Below, in pieces: positions 21,701-36,529 of a stretch of DNA of 64,000 nt (positions within the stretch are counted from its first letter, which is position 1; every line of letters begins with the position of its first letter). The notes under the pieces are model-generated. The model searched no databases. It worked only from the letters and a program-made list of their open reading frames with translations, and was not told where the DNA came from. Origin of the DNA: Odiellus spinosus (lineage: Eukaryota; Arthropoda; Arachnida; Opiliones; Phalangiidae); assembly GCA_963920705.1 (NCBI GenBank), contig OY987233.1:11829459-11893458 (forward strand), read 5' to 3'. The translations under genes were made by a program, and so were the position numbers.

Positions 21701-24700
21701 TAACTCGCCAAAAGGTCGTGGTCGAGGTAGATCGCAAACAATTCTCGCTAATGCGACTGAAAACCGCCCTTTACTATCAGAGATTATTATTACGGGTAGA
21801 GAATCTTCTTCTGAATCACTACCAATATTCGATTATGAAGCCCAAGGTCCTCGACCAACGTTAATTTTCGAATCTAGCCATAAGATAACTGATTGGAACC
21901 AAGAAGTAACGGATGAAGAAAATACTATAAATGCGGCGAAGGGTCTCGCTGATAATGGCGAAAGTGCCTGCCATTATTCTATCACAAAGAGGTCAAACTG
22001 TCTTACTAACGATAATAACCCGAAGTTGCCTGAAAACAATGTTGGTAAAGTTCAATCTAAAAAAGATAAACTCATCAGTGATTTTCAGCAGAACTTGCCA
22101 CCTCGATTTCATCGTAGCAAGGATAATTTACCGACTAACGAATTTAATCTCAGGAATGACTGTTCAACACCCGAAAAAGGAATAATCAAAGTTAATTGGA
22201 AAAATATTGGAATTGAAAGTCGTGAATCGCCTGTTAATTCTTTGAATGGATCTTCACTCTCTAAGCGTTATCAGGCTTTGGAACCAGTTCATTATAAAAC
22301 GCTGTACGATCCAGCTCATCCCGCAATCAACCATCATACACTTCATTCTAACCCCGTTTCATCTTACCCTCAACCGATTGTACCTCGTAGCGCAATGCCA
22401 GTTAATGGCTTCCCATTATCAGCTCCGCCCATCGTAAAGAACTGTAGGATACCGCCATACAGAGAGAGAGATCACTACCCTACGCAACCCCATCCAAACC
22501 TGCCTCGCAACAATAATAAACTCTGTGCCACTTATCCCCCGTACATGATTTACGGACCAGTTCAATCAAACTCTCAAGTTCCTCCGCCTCAGAATGGAAT
22601 GTTTCCCCAGCCTTATTCAGAAACGGTAATTCCTCCACAAGACAAAAGGTTAGTCAAAAAATTTATTTTGCTTCATTGTAATTAAATGAAAACGATGTCA
22701 ATATTTACTGGGAATCCATTGACCCGTGCTATCCAGAGTTTTGGTGTCAACAAATTTTACTAATGTTGCCCAGTGCTCCACGAAATCCAATTATTTTTAG
22801 TATAGTTTCACTTTTTTTTCCACCGAGTCCCAAGGAGCCCTACACTCATATAGCTTGAGATTTCATAGCTAATTTTTAGAGCGGTTTCGGGAATATTTTT
22901 CCATCTGTATCAAATCTTTCATTATGTCAAGAAGTCTTGAGAAAGTCTTAAAGACTTCACCAAGACTTTTGTAGTGTTCTTGAGGACCTCTTCAGATCAG
23001 ACTGGCTTTTTTCGGTAAGGGTTATAAAGAAGAGTAACTTATTTCAGCTTTTAAATAATAAAAAGCAAACCTGTTTGGTTTTTTGTGTCTTAACTGTTTG
23101 TTCTGATTTAGAGTTTTTTTTTCTTGTTTAAATTGTTTAAATTTTATCCCTAACAGGATCAAACCAATTGTCGAGAAAAATTTATGTGATATAGCTTCGC
23201 TTGAAAGGGAACTCAATACATATCTATCTAAAGGTCTTGAAACCGTTGATCAGAAAACGTTGGGAAGGTGCAGGTAATCCAATGTGTTTTAACTGAAGTA
23301 GAAGGACAAGTCTCTATCACGTGCCCAATGTTTCTTATCTTCTCCTATAATTTCATGGTATATTTTTCCTCAATCTCGATGGTTTACGTTGTTAATCATT
23401 TTTCTATGCATTATGCAATTATAGCTTTAGTGCAGGCTAAATAGAAAAGTTTATATTGCCAAATTCAAACAGATCAAATGACATTGGATAATAACCTCTG
23501 GTTTAAAATCATCATCTTCATACAGGCGATCCTATACTTCTCCTACCAAAAAAAGTTAGTCTTAAGAAGTCTTTCTGATGTCTTATGAGGTCTTAAGAGG
23601 TCTTGGGGAAGTCTTCCATTATGTCAATAAGTCTTGGGGAAGTCTTAAAGACTCCCCAAGACTTTTGTAGTGTTCTTGAAGACCTCTTCAGATGAGACCA
23701 ACTTTTTTCCGTAAGGGTTTCTCTCCAGCCTCTTCTATTTGTCGCGTTACATTATATAGACGACCAATAAATGTTGGCATATTCTCTCCAACTCTGTACT
23801 CCAGTAGATAGAATTCTTTTCTATGTGTGATGATTAAATGTTTTATCTAATTCGAAAGTGGCATTACTTCGTTGTAAACCGTACAAAGCTTTTAATAATT
23901 TCAGACAGTGAGTATATGTATTTGTGCTTTGTTATCCCGGAATTTGATTTATATAAATTTCCCTATCCAGTTCTCCATATTGTTATATAAAAACTCTTAT
24001 AAACGAAACATTTTAAACGAAACTTGTCCTTTTAGGCGTATATTAGTAGTATTTACTAATAAATTTTAATCAATTCTTTGTATTAGATGGAAGATTCAAC
24101 TTCGATATGAAAACATAATTTTGGCAGATCCAAGGTTCTGCGCTGACAAAAATGTTGAAAATGCCTTATGGAAGTCTACTTTTCATCAGGTTATCGAAGC
24201 GTACAGGAAGCTTAAAGAATTGCATCCTAGTCGGCAAGAGGAATACAACAAGGCCATCATCAATTTAGTCGAAGAGGTACTGATGATTTTGCATCGAGTT
24301 TTGTAGTAAATATGAAAGTGTATTTCTTAAAGCTAGCTCAAATAGAGTAGAACCTGCTTAGCTTTCTTTACCAAAGAATTCCATAATTTAAGGGATGACC
24401 ACCTTAAAGAAACCCGGAGATTTAGGGTCAAAGAGATTTAAAGAGACAATAACTGGTCTAGATTCCATCAAAACATCTAAACCAACTGGAGGGGTTAAGA
24501 GTAGCCAAATTTTGCTGGTAGAGATTTAAAGAGGCAACAACCAGTCTAGATTCCATCAAAATATCTAAACCAAATGGAGGGATGAAGAGCAGCCAAATTT
24601 TTAACAAGTTTCATGCAAGCCATGGCTGGATTTGGGGTCAAAGAGATTTAAATCTATGATAGACCAGGGGTTCGATTCTACAACTGTCCTTAAATATAAG

Positions 24701-27700
24701 GATTTAAACAATAAGGATAAATCCGTATTTCCCGCCTAAGGATTGTCTAAGGACAAATTCAGTTTTTCAAAAATAACGGTATTCTACACCACCTATCCGT
24801 ACGAAAACTCCTTACATTTAAGGACAGGAGAAAAAATTTTCCTTATTTTCTCTAGTGACGTATTTCCGGACATCTTACCCAGTGAAACTTTGAGGAATAA
24901 AATTCGCCTCTCGAGCGAGGAGCACCGAGTTTCGTGTAATAATTTGTTAGGCCGAGGCTTAGGGTTAGTCGTTCGGGGGTTATCGATACAAGTTTTTGAC
25001 TGTTTTTGAAATAGCAGTTTATAGAGATTTTAACTATAATTATGGCCAAAAGATTAGGAAACGTTTCCAACAGAAAAATGGAAAAAAGTACTAGATTTTT
25101 TAGAAATGCAATCGAAATTGGTAAGTGGACGCTTTATACGGCCACTTTCACCAAACAATTAAGTACATGATCTATGCCTATGTTATTGTTACGCAGACAA
25201 CTTAGTTCTTAGAATTGGACTAGCTGGAAATCGAAAGAAACAAAACCTAAATCTTATGGCTATCAAAAAATAAATAAGCACGCAAGATTAGTAAAAATAT
25301 ATTAACAAACCATGCAACAAACCTACTTCAATGTCTACGGGAATAGCTAGAGCGTGATAGGCGATCGGCTAACCTATCCCATAATAGGTACGCGCTATCA
25401 TTTTTAGCCCTAAATTATTGCTTAAATTGATAATTATTTAATTCAGAAGCTCGTAATCGATCCCTTACGACTCTTTGACGCCTTAAATCTCGTCTAATTC
25501 TTCTCCGTCGGCTTAAGCGGCTAAACGAAAAATTTCCACTGAGCTACGATGGCGGCCATCTTTAAAATGTTTAAAAATAAGGATGATTTTCGGTCCTTAG
25601 ACCTCTAAGGTGAGGTCTAACCCTCACCTTATCATAAGGACTTTATTTTGTCCTTAGTCAGGATAATTTTTGCTAAGGACGCTCCTAGAATACCGACATT
25701 GAGGTCTAAGGACAAATCCGTGTTTTAAGGATAAAAAATTATCCATACACCTCGTAAGGACAGTTGTAGAATCGAACCCCTGATAGGGAATAAGCAAAGA
25801 TGTACCTTTATTCGCCTTCCAAGATCAATCCTTTAAAAGTTGCTCTTTAGATTAATAGGAATACAATAATATGACATTGTTGCATATATACCATGCTATG
25901 TTACGATCAAGGCTTAACTTACTTGAATCAGTTGGACTCAGTTGGATGTGAAGAAGCTTATTTGAATTATTTGAAGCCGATTTAGGCTTTTTCCTTCTAT
26001 TTGAAGTTCAATTTAAAGAGGTTGGAAACTTTAGCTTTTACCCCTGATTCTCCGCTTCCTTGTTCTAAATGTTTATTTATCATTTTACCCTAATACTTCG
26101 TCGCCCTGAAATGTAAAATCGACTAACCTAAAAAATCACAGCTGATAGCTGACGAAAAACAAAACTAAAACAAGGCGGAGAAACGATTGCTATAAATTTC
26201 TACCGTAGTAGGAGGGAGTAATTGATAACGCCAGATTAAAATGTTTCATTAATTTTACTCGTATTTGTTTACAAGCCTTAATTTTTTAAAACAGATTTCC
26301 GAAAGTTGAAATTAGCGAAGCAAACCCATAACATTGAACGCTATTTCGTTCACTGAATACTCGGCAATTCATTGAATAAAACTCGTCAATTCATTGAAAA
26401 ATACTCGGCAATTCCTTCAAAAATACTCGTCAATTCATTGAAAAATTTGTTTCTTTATTTATAGGGTACTGTTTTTTATGAAAGCCTTCTTGAAAAACAA
26501 CAAGAAACCTTTGGAATAAACTTCACTCCCTATTTGGATAATGATTCCATCACCAAACCAAATCCCTTAGATTCTGTAAAACTCATTTTGATAAGCACTC
26601 AGAAGCTTTTTATATGTCTCGGAGATTTAGCCAGGTATAGGGAGCAAGCCACAAACACTTCCAACTATGGAAAGGCTCGAAGGTAAAGATATTAATCACC
26701 AAGCTCGAAACTCAATGATTTATTTCAATCACTAATTGTTCTTATATATACAGTTGGTATATAAAAGCCCAACAAATTGCTCCCAAAAATGGCCGACCAT
26801 ACAATCAATTGGCTATCCTCGCAATTTCAGCCGTGAGTATTTATATTTAAGAAAATAATAATAATACTAATAATAATAAACATAAATGGAACAAATGCAT
26901 AGCGATGAAGAAGTTTAAGGGATACTATTAGCTGAAATGAAGTATTTTTTCTGATTCATTATCAAAAAATATGCTTCCCTGTATTTTTTCATGTTTTTTA
27001 GAAGTACAAATACTAGTAGAAAAGATATTTTAGACTTTTATATCCTAAACTTGCATTTAAATTTCTCTACCATTAACAACGAGCCAATCACAACCAAGCG
27101 CCACACCAAATCCTAGAATCCCTGGTTTAAATTTAAATCAAATCCTAAATATAAACCAAGATTTTATCAATAGATGTTGCCAGGGTTCTTTACAATCTTA
27201 CTTTGATAGAGCCTTGCGTAATTGGGTCTTAGCTATGATTGGTAGTTTGGCAACAGTGAAAAAATTCAACATGCAGTTAAACCTGAGTTTTAAATAATTC
27301 TAATTGAAATAATTTTTTAAAAAATGTGAAAAAATTCAGCAGGGTTTATTTATGCACAAAAAATCTGTGAAAAAATAAAATTTTTATTGTCAAAAACAGT
27401 AGCTGTATGACAAAGCTGTCAACCTCTTCAGACATGGGGTTTTTTCCCATCACTTTAGAGAGGTGTTTCTAAAACTTTAGTTTCAGTCAACTAGTTTAAA
27501 TAAAAGCGTCCAAATTACTGTCCAAATCTTTACAGCACTCTAGCTTTCCTTTATAGATTATCCAAAATAGCAACCACATAATGCAGGCTGTAACCTTTTT
27601 TAGGTTAAAAATGTCCCTCTTGAACAGGATTGACTGGTTATATTTTGGAATAGATAACCATTCCAAGATTCTAAGTAATGCAAATAAATTAATTTTGAAC

Positions 27701-30700
27701 CACGAAAACCCGTAATTCAGTCTCATTTAAGTCCCTTGAAAGAGAAATTTTTAGTGTAGACTTAAAATATTCCACATTTAATCTGCAATTTTAAACCACA
27801 TCTCATGCAAGTCCCCAAAAATATGCCCTGAAAAAGAGTTTTAAGTCTATAAAGAGTACGCTTTTAATCTCAAATTTAGAGCTCCAATCACCTCTTAATC
27901 TAGTCCCATTTAAGACCCCAAAAGTAAGCCTTGAAAAACGATTTTTATGTGTAAAAACAGTCTCCTTTTAATCTCCAATTTAGAGCCCCAATCACATCTT
28001 AATCTAGTCCCATTTAAGACCCCAAAAGTAAGCCTTGAAAAACGATTTTTATGTCTAAAAACAGTCTCCTTTTAATCTCAAATTTAGAGCCACAATCACC
28101 TCTTAATCTAGTGATCCAAGCTCCACCATTTATGTTTTTCTCGTATCTGACGCTATTTCAAAAGCTGCATTCACAAACCAAATCTATTTTACTAAGCGGT
28201 AAAATCAAACACTTATTGTAACTGTCCGGATTTATTTTAAGGGCAAATTGATAATTGATCATCTTCATAAAACGATATATTTTACCTTTCATCTGCCTGC
28301 TGTTGATAAGGAATTGGTTTTGAAACTGGTTCCGAGTTAGTTTCTAGAAATTGGGTTCCCGAGTTAGTTTCTAGAAACTGATTCAGACAAATTCGATGAA
28401 AGACGGGTTTCCAGTTCAAACGACTCACAGCAAAACGTTTTGGAAACAGTTTGAATGAGTTTCAAGGCCTAGTGTGAAAGTTGCTAATATTTTTATAGAG
28501 ACGAAAATTAGATGCGGTCTATTATTATATGCGAAGTTTAGCAGCGAGCAATCCTTTCCTTAGTGCCAGAGAAAGTCTGCTTGGTCTGTTTGATGAAGCC
28601 AGAAAAAAGGTAAGAACCAGAAATTCAGTTATTCGCTTATAATCTTCTTAAAGAAACGGTGAAGTGATAAATTTTGTCAATTTTTTTTATTGATTCTACT
28701 ATTAATCGTAAGACACATTCTCGTGTTTAAAACAATTGGGTAATGTATTTGTCTGAACTGTGCAAAGAAAATGGATTTTGGCATTCAATTAAAAGAACCT
28801 AAGGAGACTAATCAAAAGACTCTTCTGTACCTTTGGCTTTGTAAAATATACACGACACACATTGAGATTTAACACCAACCGGGCTTCATAAAATCCCCAT
28901 TGTGCCGCAACGGGGATTTTATGAAGCCAAAGGTACAGGGTAGTTTTTTGATTAGTGTTCTTAGATTCTCCTTTTAAATGAATACCAAAATTAAATAGTT
29001 TTAATTTCTTCTCAACTTGACTTATTTTTACAGTCTTTAGTTTGAAAAATGAAATATTGTTTTAAGTGAAAGCAGAATGAATTTTATTTAAAGTGAGGCT
29101 GAAACAGATTTTTCACAAACTACAAATAGAAATTAATTAGCATTTTCTGAAAGTTAATTAAAAAACGTTTCAAAATGTGTAAAAAAAATTTACACCAACT
29201 GTAAAAATACATATTTTGTTTTTGAAATTTTTATAATATTCCCCCGCAACGCTACATCATCACTATGGGCGAACGGTTATTGTAGAAAGTTCTGGCACAA
29301 GTGATAAGGTCGTTTTCACACGGCGTTTTTGAAAAAAGTACTTAATCCAGAAAGTCAACTGCCTTTCGTGTGAAAATTACCGTTAATTACATTCCAGAAA
29401 TAAAATACGTCATATTTAAAGAAAAATTACCTAAATTAAAGAGTCTCACTTTAATGTAATTTTTTAATGGCGACTACTGTTATAGAAATCAGTTATAATT
29501 AATGAAAAACTATGTTTTTTTTAATAGTATGAAGTTGTTGAGAAGAAAAAACTTGAGGAAAAGGGTGTTATAGAAAAGTCTGACAAAATGAAGAAAGGCT
29601 GGAAAAATCGAAATAATGATAGACTTGAAGTATGGATTCATCCATCTGGTATCCAACATTCCAAAACTAGTATCCTGGAGAAAAGTGAAAACTCCCAAAG
29701 TGAAATATCAACGGTTGAGGTGAGTATTTGATTTCACTAGACCTCGGACACGTTTCGGGGTTGCCATATCCTGGAAAAACATGGAAAACCAATAAAATTC
29801 AGGGAATTTTAAAACTGTCCTTAAAGGGCAGGGAATTTAATAATTCGCCCCTAGAAGTCAGTGAAAAATCAGTGAGTTTTAAAACTGCTCATAAAATTTA
29901 TTTTCACTTCATTCAAGACCCAAGGTCATCTTTTTCACCTAGTAAATGTTTGGTTCTTGGTATTTGTTTCGTATCTAACTGGTAATCAAAAACAAAATTT
30001 AAAATTTTTAGAATTTTTATATTTATATTATGTATAGGGTGTTTCGAAAATGGTGGTAGGATCGAGCTCCAGTGGGTAAATGGCTAACAAAGTAGCTTTA
30101 TGGGAAATATAGTGTAATAACGCTTTACACAAAATTGGAGCTGTAGAACTTCACATATTTTGTAAAATAGTCTGCCATAACAACTAAGATACTATTGTGG
30201 TGTTTAGAAATTTGCAGCGGGCCCATTAAATCAACACCCACTAAATCTCCAAAATGTATTTTATGAGAAGGTATCATTAAACCTGGACATTTGGTACTTC
30301 TATTTTATACCATTGACAGACCTCTCGCATCACTCAATATGTATTCGTTTTTTTTTCTTGCAGTTGAATAAAAGATTTGTCCTGAGCTTTCTACACGTTC
30401 ATGGAAAACTTTTCACCAAAGTTGGGTTTGTAATCTATAGATATAAATATTAAAAAATATATATATGTTAGGTTGATATTAAGGTCAGATTTTTTTGTTT
30501 TTGTTTTAGAATGGAGAATTTTACTGAAACAGCGAATCAAATGTTACAAGAGTTCAAAAATTTACTTCAATGCAGTCCAGCTCCTCTAGCATCAGTTAGA
30601 CTTTTGCAACTACTGGCCATAAATATGTTTTCAGTCGCTAATACTTCAGCAAAAGGTAAAACTTCTTATTTTTCTCTCAAAGAGCCTAGCCGGATAAGAT

Positions 30701-33700
30701 AGTGAAAAGTGCCTTTGAACGAATAGAGACGAAAAAAAAGTAGTACCATAATCACCATGACAAATGGTGGTTATGTGCAAATTTTCAGCTCAAAAGATGC
30801 GCCCAAATCCTCCCAAAAAAAAAGAAAAAAAAAAAAGGGGGGGAGTTTTTCGGTTTTAGGCCATATCTTGGCCAAATTATCACCAAATCTAACATAATTT
30901 TTTTTCATGTTAACGGTCTCTTCAAGCCCTATAAGGTGGTATTTGTTTTAAAAATAAACGCTCAAAAGTAATTTTTTAGAAGCATTTTAAAATTTGAAAA
31001 TTTATTAAAAAAAAAAAAAAAGGTTCTCTCAGAAAAAATATCATGTATATTTTTGGTCAAAGTTGACCCCTGAATTTTTTCAGTCCTTTAAAATTGGGCG
31101 GATTTCTTATTTGCGAGTGGGGAAATGCTACTTAGTCAATTCCTAGTTAGATGATATATATAAATGCTTTAAAAACAATATGAAAAAGGTTACAGTAACT
31201 TAGGTTATGTAATCACACTGCAATTCAGTACAAAATAAACTCGAATTAAACTTTTGGGATGTTTGGAATTTACCCCGTTCACGTGAGATGGCATTAGCTC
31301 AAAAATCTACTTCCAGATTTGTGTGGGTAAAGGGTGTAAAATTGGGGAGCAGCAGAGATATCTAACAGCCTCGATTGAAACAAACCTATTCAACTCATAG
31401 TACACTAAAATGTAGGAGACATAACTGTCCCTGTAAGGTTTTTTATATTTAATCCATGGGTAGTGTGACCAAAGATCAGGGTCTGTACTTTGCTTACTGA
31501 ATTTCTTTTAATGTTGCACAGTTCTATAAATAATTTTAATGCCCCTATTGTAACATGTACTTATTTGTAGGAGGTCCACCAATGAACTCTTCGGAGCGAC
31601 CTCTGCTCCAAGAGCAAGCCTTACAAGTCAGCCTGGCCATGATGGCTATTGGAATTGAGAGGAGCACTATTCTTCTGAAAGAACACTTGTCCAGCCCAGA
31701 TTACCCCTCTCATCTCGTGAGCTATGACCTGGCTCAACTGTTACCGACGATAAAGGTATTTACAGACTGGATGTCTTGCCAGAGAAATCTATGGTCTCCA
31801 CCACCAACTTTGGGTGACCTCAGAACTGGGTAAGTCGATGCCCTGATTTTCTTTTCAAGGTGTTTATGTTACAAATACTTGATAATTTTTAAATTTCAGT
31901 TGCAAAGGGGATATTTGGACGCTGTATGCAAATCTTTTGAATGAACTCAAGAAAATGAAAGGCTGTGGTATAGAACTGAAAAATACAAAACTTGAAGGTA
32001 AGAAGTCTTTGAAATATAATTCCTAGCACCCTAGATCCCTTTGGTATGGAAATATGTATAAATAAAATTTGTTGCCTGACTCTATCCTAGTATTGTAAAT
32101 ATAGTTGTGTCTATTCCTAGACAATCCTGTATGCAAGAAGCATCACGAGCTCTAGCGTTCCCACGCGTACAATGCTAACGGAATTTGCTTGACTCTCTGA
32201 GTATAAACATAACTTATCCAACCGCCTCAGCTTTTTCCTTTTTGCAAAACTTCTCTTGAACTTAGAAATGCACAGCTGGTGAGACCGTGAGAACCAGGTG
32301 GCCTTTCTTTCCCTACAAAAAAAAAAATAAAATAAAATAAGAAAAGTCTTCTTTGGTGAACAATGGTCCCCACAGAATTTGACCAGATTAGAATAAAATG
32401 AAAAAACTTGAATTCTACAAAAGTGGTCCAAAGGCACTAATGTTTCTTATTTTACACGAAACTAAGAAATAAGAATTTTCTTATACTACATTATACATTT
32501 AAATGCGAGTAACTAGTTTATAGATAAAGCTTAGTGTTTTTTGGGTTAAATCATACATATTAAACGATAATCTGAATTTACAAATACCATAGCCCAAAAA
32601 TAAAATATCTGAATAAATATGCATGAATAACAGAAGTTAATGGTTATCCAACTTCGAGCACTAATTAGAAAAGCTAGTTAGCCTGAGAAAAGTGTGTAAA
32701 ATTTGAAAAAAAAAAATTGGCCAACCCATGTTAACATTATTGGTCGATCTCACGTGGAATGACCGAGAAGCCAATTTACTTGAGCGCTATTAGCAAAGTC
32801 AATTTACTTGAATAATTAATTTTTACAAAATATTATTTTTGTTTTAGGTTATGACTTGGTAATATTGCCCGAAGACATAAGCTTGGCTTGTTTTGTTCCC
32901 CTTCTTGGTGCCCCGCAGAATCCTTACTATGGGCAGCCTCCGCTGGATAAGGTACATATTAAACTTTTTTTATTCAATTCTGTGTGATGGGTTTTCTGTT
33001 CATAGCCTGATTGTATCTTTTACAGGAGCGTGCGAGAACTTGGCTGCGTATAATTAGGATCCTATTTTTTGGTGATTATCTGTGCGGTATCAGTCCCCCA
33101 TATTTGAAGTTCGATGTACAAACTACGAGCTATGTCTCCCTCATTACCAGTCATTCTGAAGAGAACACAGAATCTTCAAGTCCAAATACAACTTATAATT
33201 CGGTAAGTGGAGAATAGTTTTATTCAATGCAGACTCAAATTATACAGGCACAGTCAATCCTATAATAGAATATTATAGAATAGAAATTATCCGAATTTGT
33301 ATGTTCGGATAAAAACAATTTATGAAATAAATTTTCGTCAGCTACTTGAGTAAAATTTAAAGTGCTTGGTGATAATTTGTTTTATTTTCTTGGAATTGTG
33401 AGTGTATCTGAATTATATTTTATTTGACACAAATTCTAAGAACTGTAAATCCTTGAATACGAGTAACTCGTTAGTAGATAAAGCATAAAATTCATTTATC
33501 TTTGGATAAACCCAAAATCCGTTTAACTAGGTACTATAGAGAAATTGTTCCTTTAGTTGCAAACAATTTAACCAGGAATAAAATATATGAAAAAATATGA
33601 TAATGGTTCGATCCGATTCCAAGCACTAATTCCAAAAGTTCTAAAAAAAAAAAAAAAAAAATAATAATAATCTTGGCGGAATCATAGCTCAAAACTTTTA

Positions 33701-36493
33701 TATATATGGTTTACATATTTTACCAGAAGTAAATCGACTCTTTTCTTAATCGAGTAAAAATTGTAATTGGGGTGAGGATTCCAGCATTAGCTCTCATTTT
33801 CAATATAATTGGAAATTAAAAAATCCTTGTTGCCAGGCAACCAAATTGGAAGGAAGTATATTCTTGTGACAAAGAACGTATAGTACAACTCCGAATGTAC
33901 AAATATAATTCCATTTAAGAATAAACAGATATAATTACTATGCTGAATGAGCACAATTTATCTTTTGAATGTGTCATTATTACGCAATTTTTCCAGGCTT
34001 CCAAGAAACATTAAAAATTGAGTTTTGCATTATTTGTTTTATAAGGTAGAAGCAGGATATTTTGTAGAATTAATCTCATAGAAAGAAAATTATCAAAATT
34101 AGAAAATTTTTGCCAGAGTTATTCGTGAAAAATTTGGGTAAATGGCACTGATTCAAAATGTTTCCATTATATTAGATGTTATATCTGTCTAATCTATGAC
34201 CCTGACTGTTACCGGCCAATGTAAAATCCGGGCAATGTAAAATCCGTTGTTGACAACAAAAAATTAAGGATAATTTATGGGGGTCTTCCATAAAATATGT
34301 CAACAGGTAATATTCCCATTAAAAAGAAAGATTACACCCTCACTGCAGAACAATAACGTGTTGTATTTCACAAAGCTTTTCTGTGCATTTTGGCGATGCC
34401 TAGATATGTATTGTGGAAGCCTATCAGCACAGTGGGGCATGCGTTCACACAATTTATATATATATAAAACGATTTTTAAGGGGTTTGAAATAAATCATCC
34501 CATACGGGAAGCGACGAATCACCCAAATGACGTTCTTTTCCTTTCCCACGATCTAGTTACTGTAGCCTAAAGTAAAAGTAAAACTAAAAATGTTCTTCAG
34601 AATTCACTAGACCTACAATTCCCCCTTGCTTTTAAAGGGCCTTAATATAACTTGATCCGAAAGAATGCATATCCAATAAATTTATACTTTTCATGTATAT
34701 TTTGGTAAGGCGTCATTTTCATTAAAACGGCATTAGCGCGGTACTACTGGTTTGTTTTTCAGAGGTAACGTTTTTAATGCAGTTTTAGCTAAGGAACCAT
34801 TTAAAACTATTCCAGGAACTCTAAGAACAATAGAACAGATGCTACTGCCACGCGTAAGAACGCCCAAAAATACATAAGAAACCGAAAAATCATCCATTTA
34901 TTTGTTCTAAGTACATCAGAAATTTGAGCTAAAATGACTGTACTAACGAAATTGGAGAGCCATAAAGTTTATCAAAAACTAAATTTCTCTAACAAAACCT
35001 AAAATTGAGGATTCTGCCATTAGGGGCGTTATGGTCATGTGGTGAAACTTATATTGGCGAAACAAAACTTTCTATCGAGAACATAAAACCTGGGTGGCTA
35101 TAGGCAGCATGGATTTCAAAACATATTTGGACTGCAAAAAAATCACTATTAAATGGGATGATATTAAAACGAGAAACAAATTTTTATAAATGAAAATTCT
35201 GTGAAGGATCGTATATTAGGAAATGGTACATTAAATTTGTTTAAAGCCTGTCAGGAAATATTCATTTGGGGAAATTTTATTGTTTTTTAATTAACACCTG
35301 ACTTACATATGCTTTTAAATATGTCAGTTACATTGATTTCATTAAGCAGGTTTGATTTTAAAATATTTTGTAAATTATTTAAATCGTTGACTTTTTTATT
35401 TGGATATTATTATGTTTTCTTGGGTTTATATTATATTGGTTTATTTCTTAAACAGTCTGATGAAGATGAAACTATTGAAGATTTGCCGGAAGACTGTGAC
35501 GAAGATGTTACCAATGATACTAGCGATATTGGAAAATTATGGCATCGTCAAGAGGCTCTTAAAAAGAAGAAAGACCGCGAGGATCGAAGGAAAGCTCAGA
35601 TACAGGTATGTAATATTCATTACTCTACTTTAGGCATAGTTGTTAATTTAAAGTTAGAAAAGTTACACTATCTTTAATGTTTGACTCTGAATTGTGAGGG
35701 GGGTGGGTTCAGTTAGTTTTAGTGGGCTATCGGTTAATTTTTGGGGGCTTTTGGTAAATTTTTGGGAGAGCTAGTTTTTGAATTTGGGGGCTATAGCCCC
35801 CCAAAAAAGGCTTAGCTACGCCCCTGGATAGTGATTGGGCTTTTATAATTGTTAATTCAGAGTAAGCATAAGAAAATGGGTCTGAAATATTATACTTAAA
35901 TCTCTGTGAATGTCACTTACGTCTAAGTAAAAAGTTAGGATACCCCACCTTTTCTATCGAACGAAAAGTTTTATTTTGGTTGATACGTAATCCCTGAAAA
36001 ATAATTAAGACAAATTTAATGTTAAGGGTCAAAGGGAGAAAATCGTCTTATGTTTTTTCTTAAATATTTGGGAGTGAATAAAATCACTTGTTTTGAAATT
36101 AGAAACTCTAAATCCTGTCAGATTACGATCATAATTATATTTTACGTTTTAAAATAAAATTTTGTATCTGTCATTTGAGCTATCCGAAATCATAACCAGT
36201 CTTTCTGAGTCTTTGTTGGCAAAGAAATTTTTGATGTAATATCTGTTACTTCAGTCACCTGAAATCATAACATGTCCTTCTGGGTTTTAGTTCAGAAACA
36301 CATTTTTGATGCAATATCTTTTCCTTCAGTCTTTCATTTTAATGTAAACTTCTATATCAACAGACTTGCCCTTTAAAAGTATTCCGTTATGTTTTAATAA
36401 TGTAAACATCACAATCTTCCATATCGTGAGACGTTTTCTTTATAAATATTCCCCACTCATTGAAACTTTTTCCCTTTCCCTTTATAACAAATT

Positions 36494-36529
<36 letters not shown>

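Noticed and set aside
24665-24695. tRNA box B-like GGTTCGATTC
   Set aside because: It is the terminal inverted repeat of family D, with its perfect inverse at the other end. No tRNA cloverleaf can be drawn around it.
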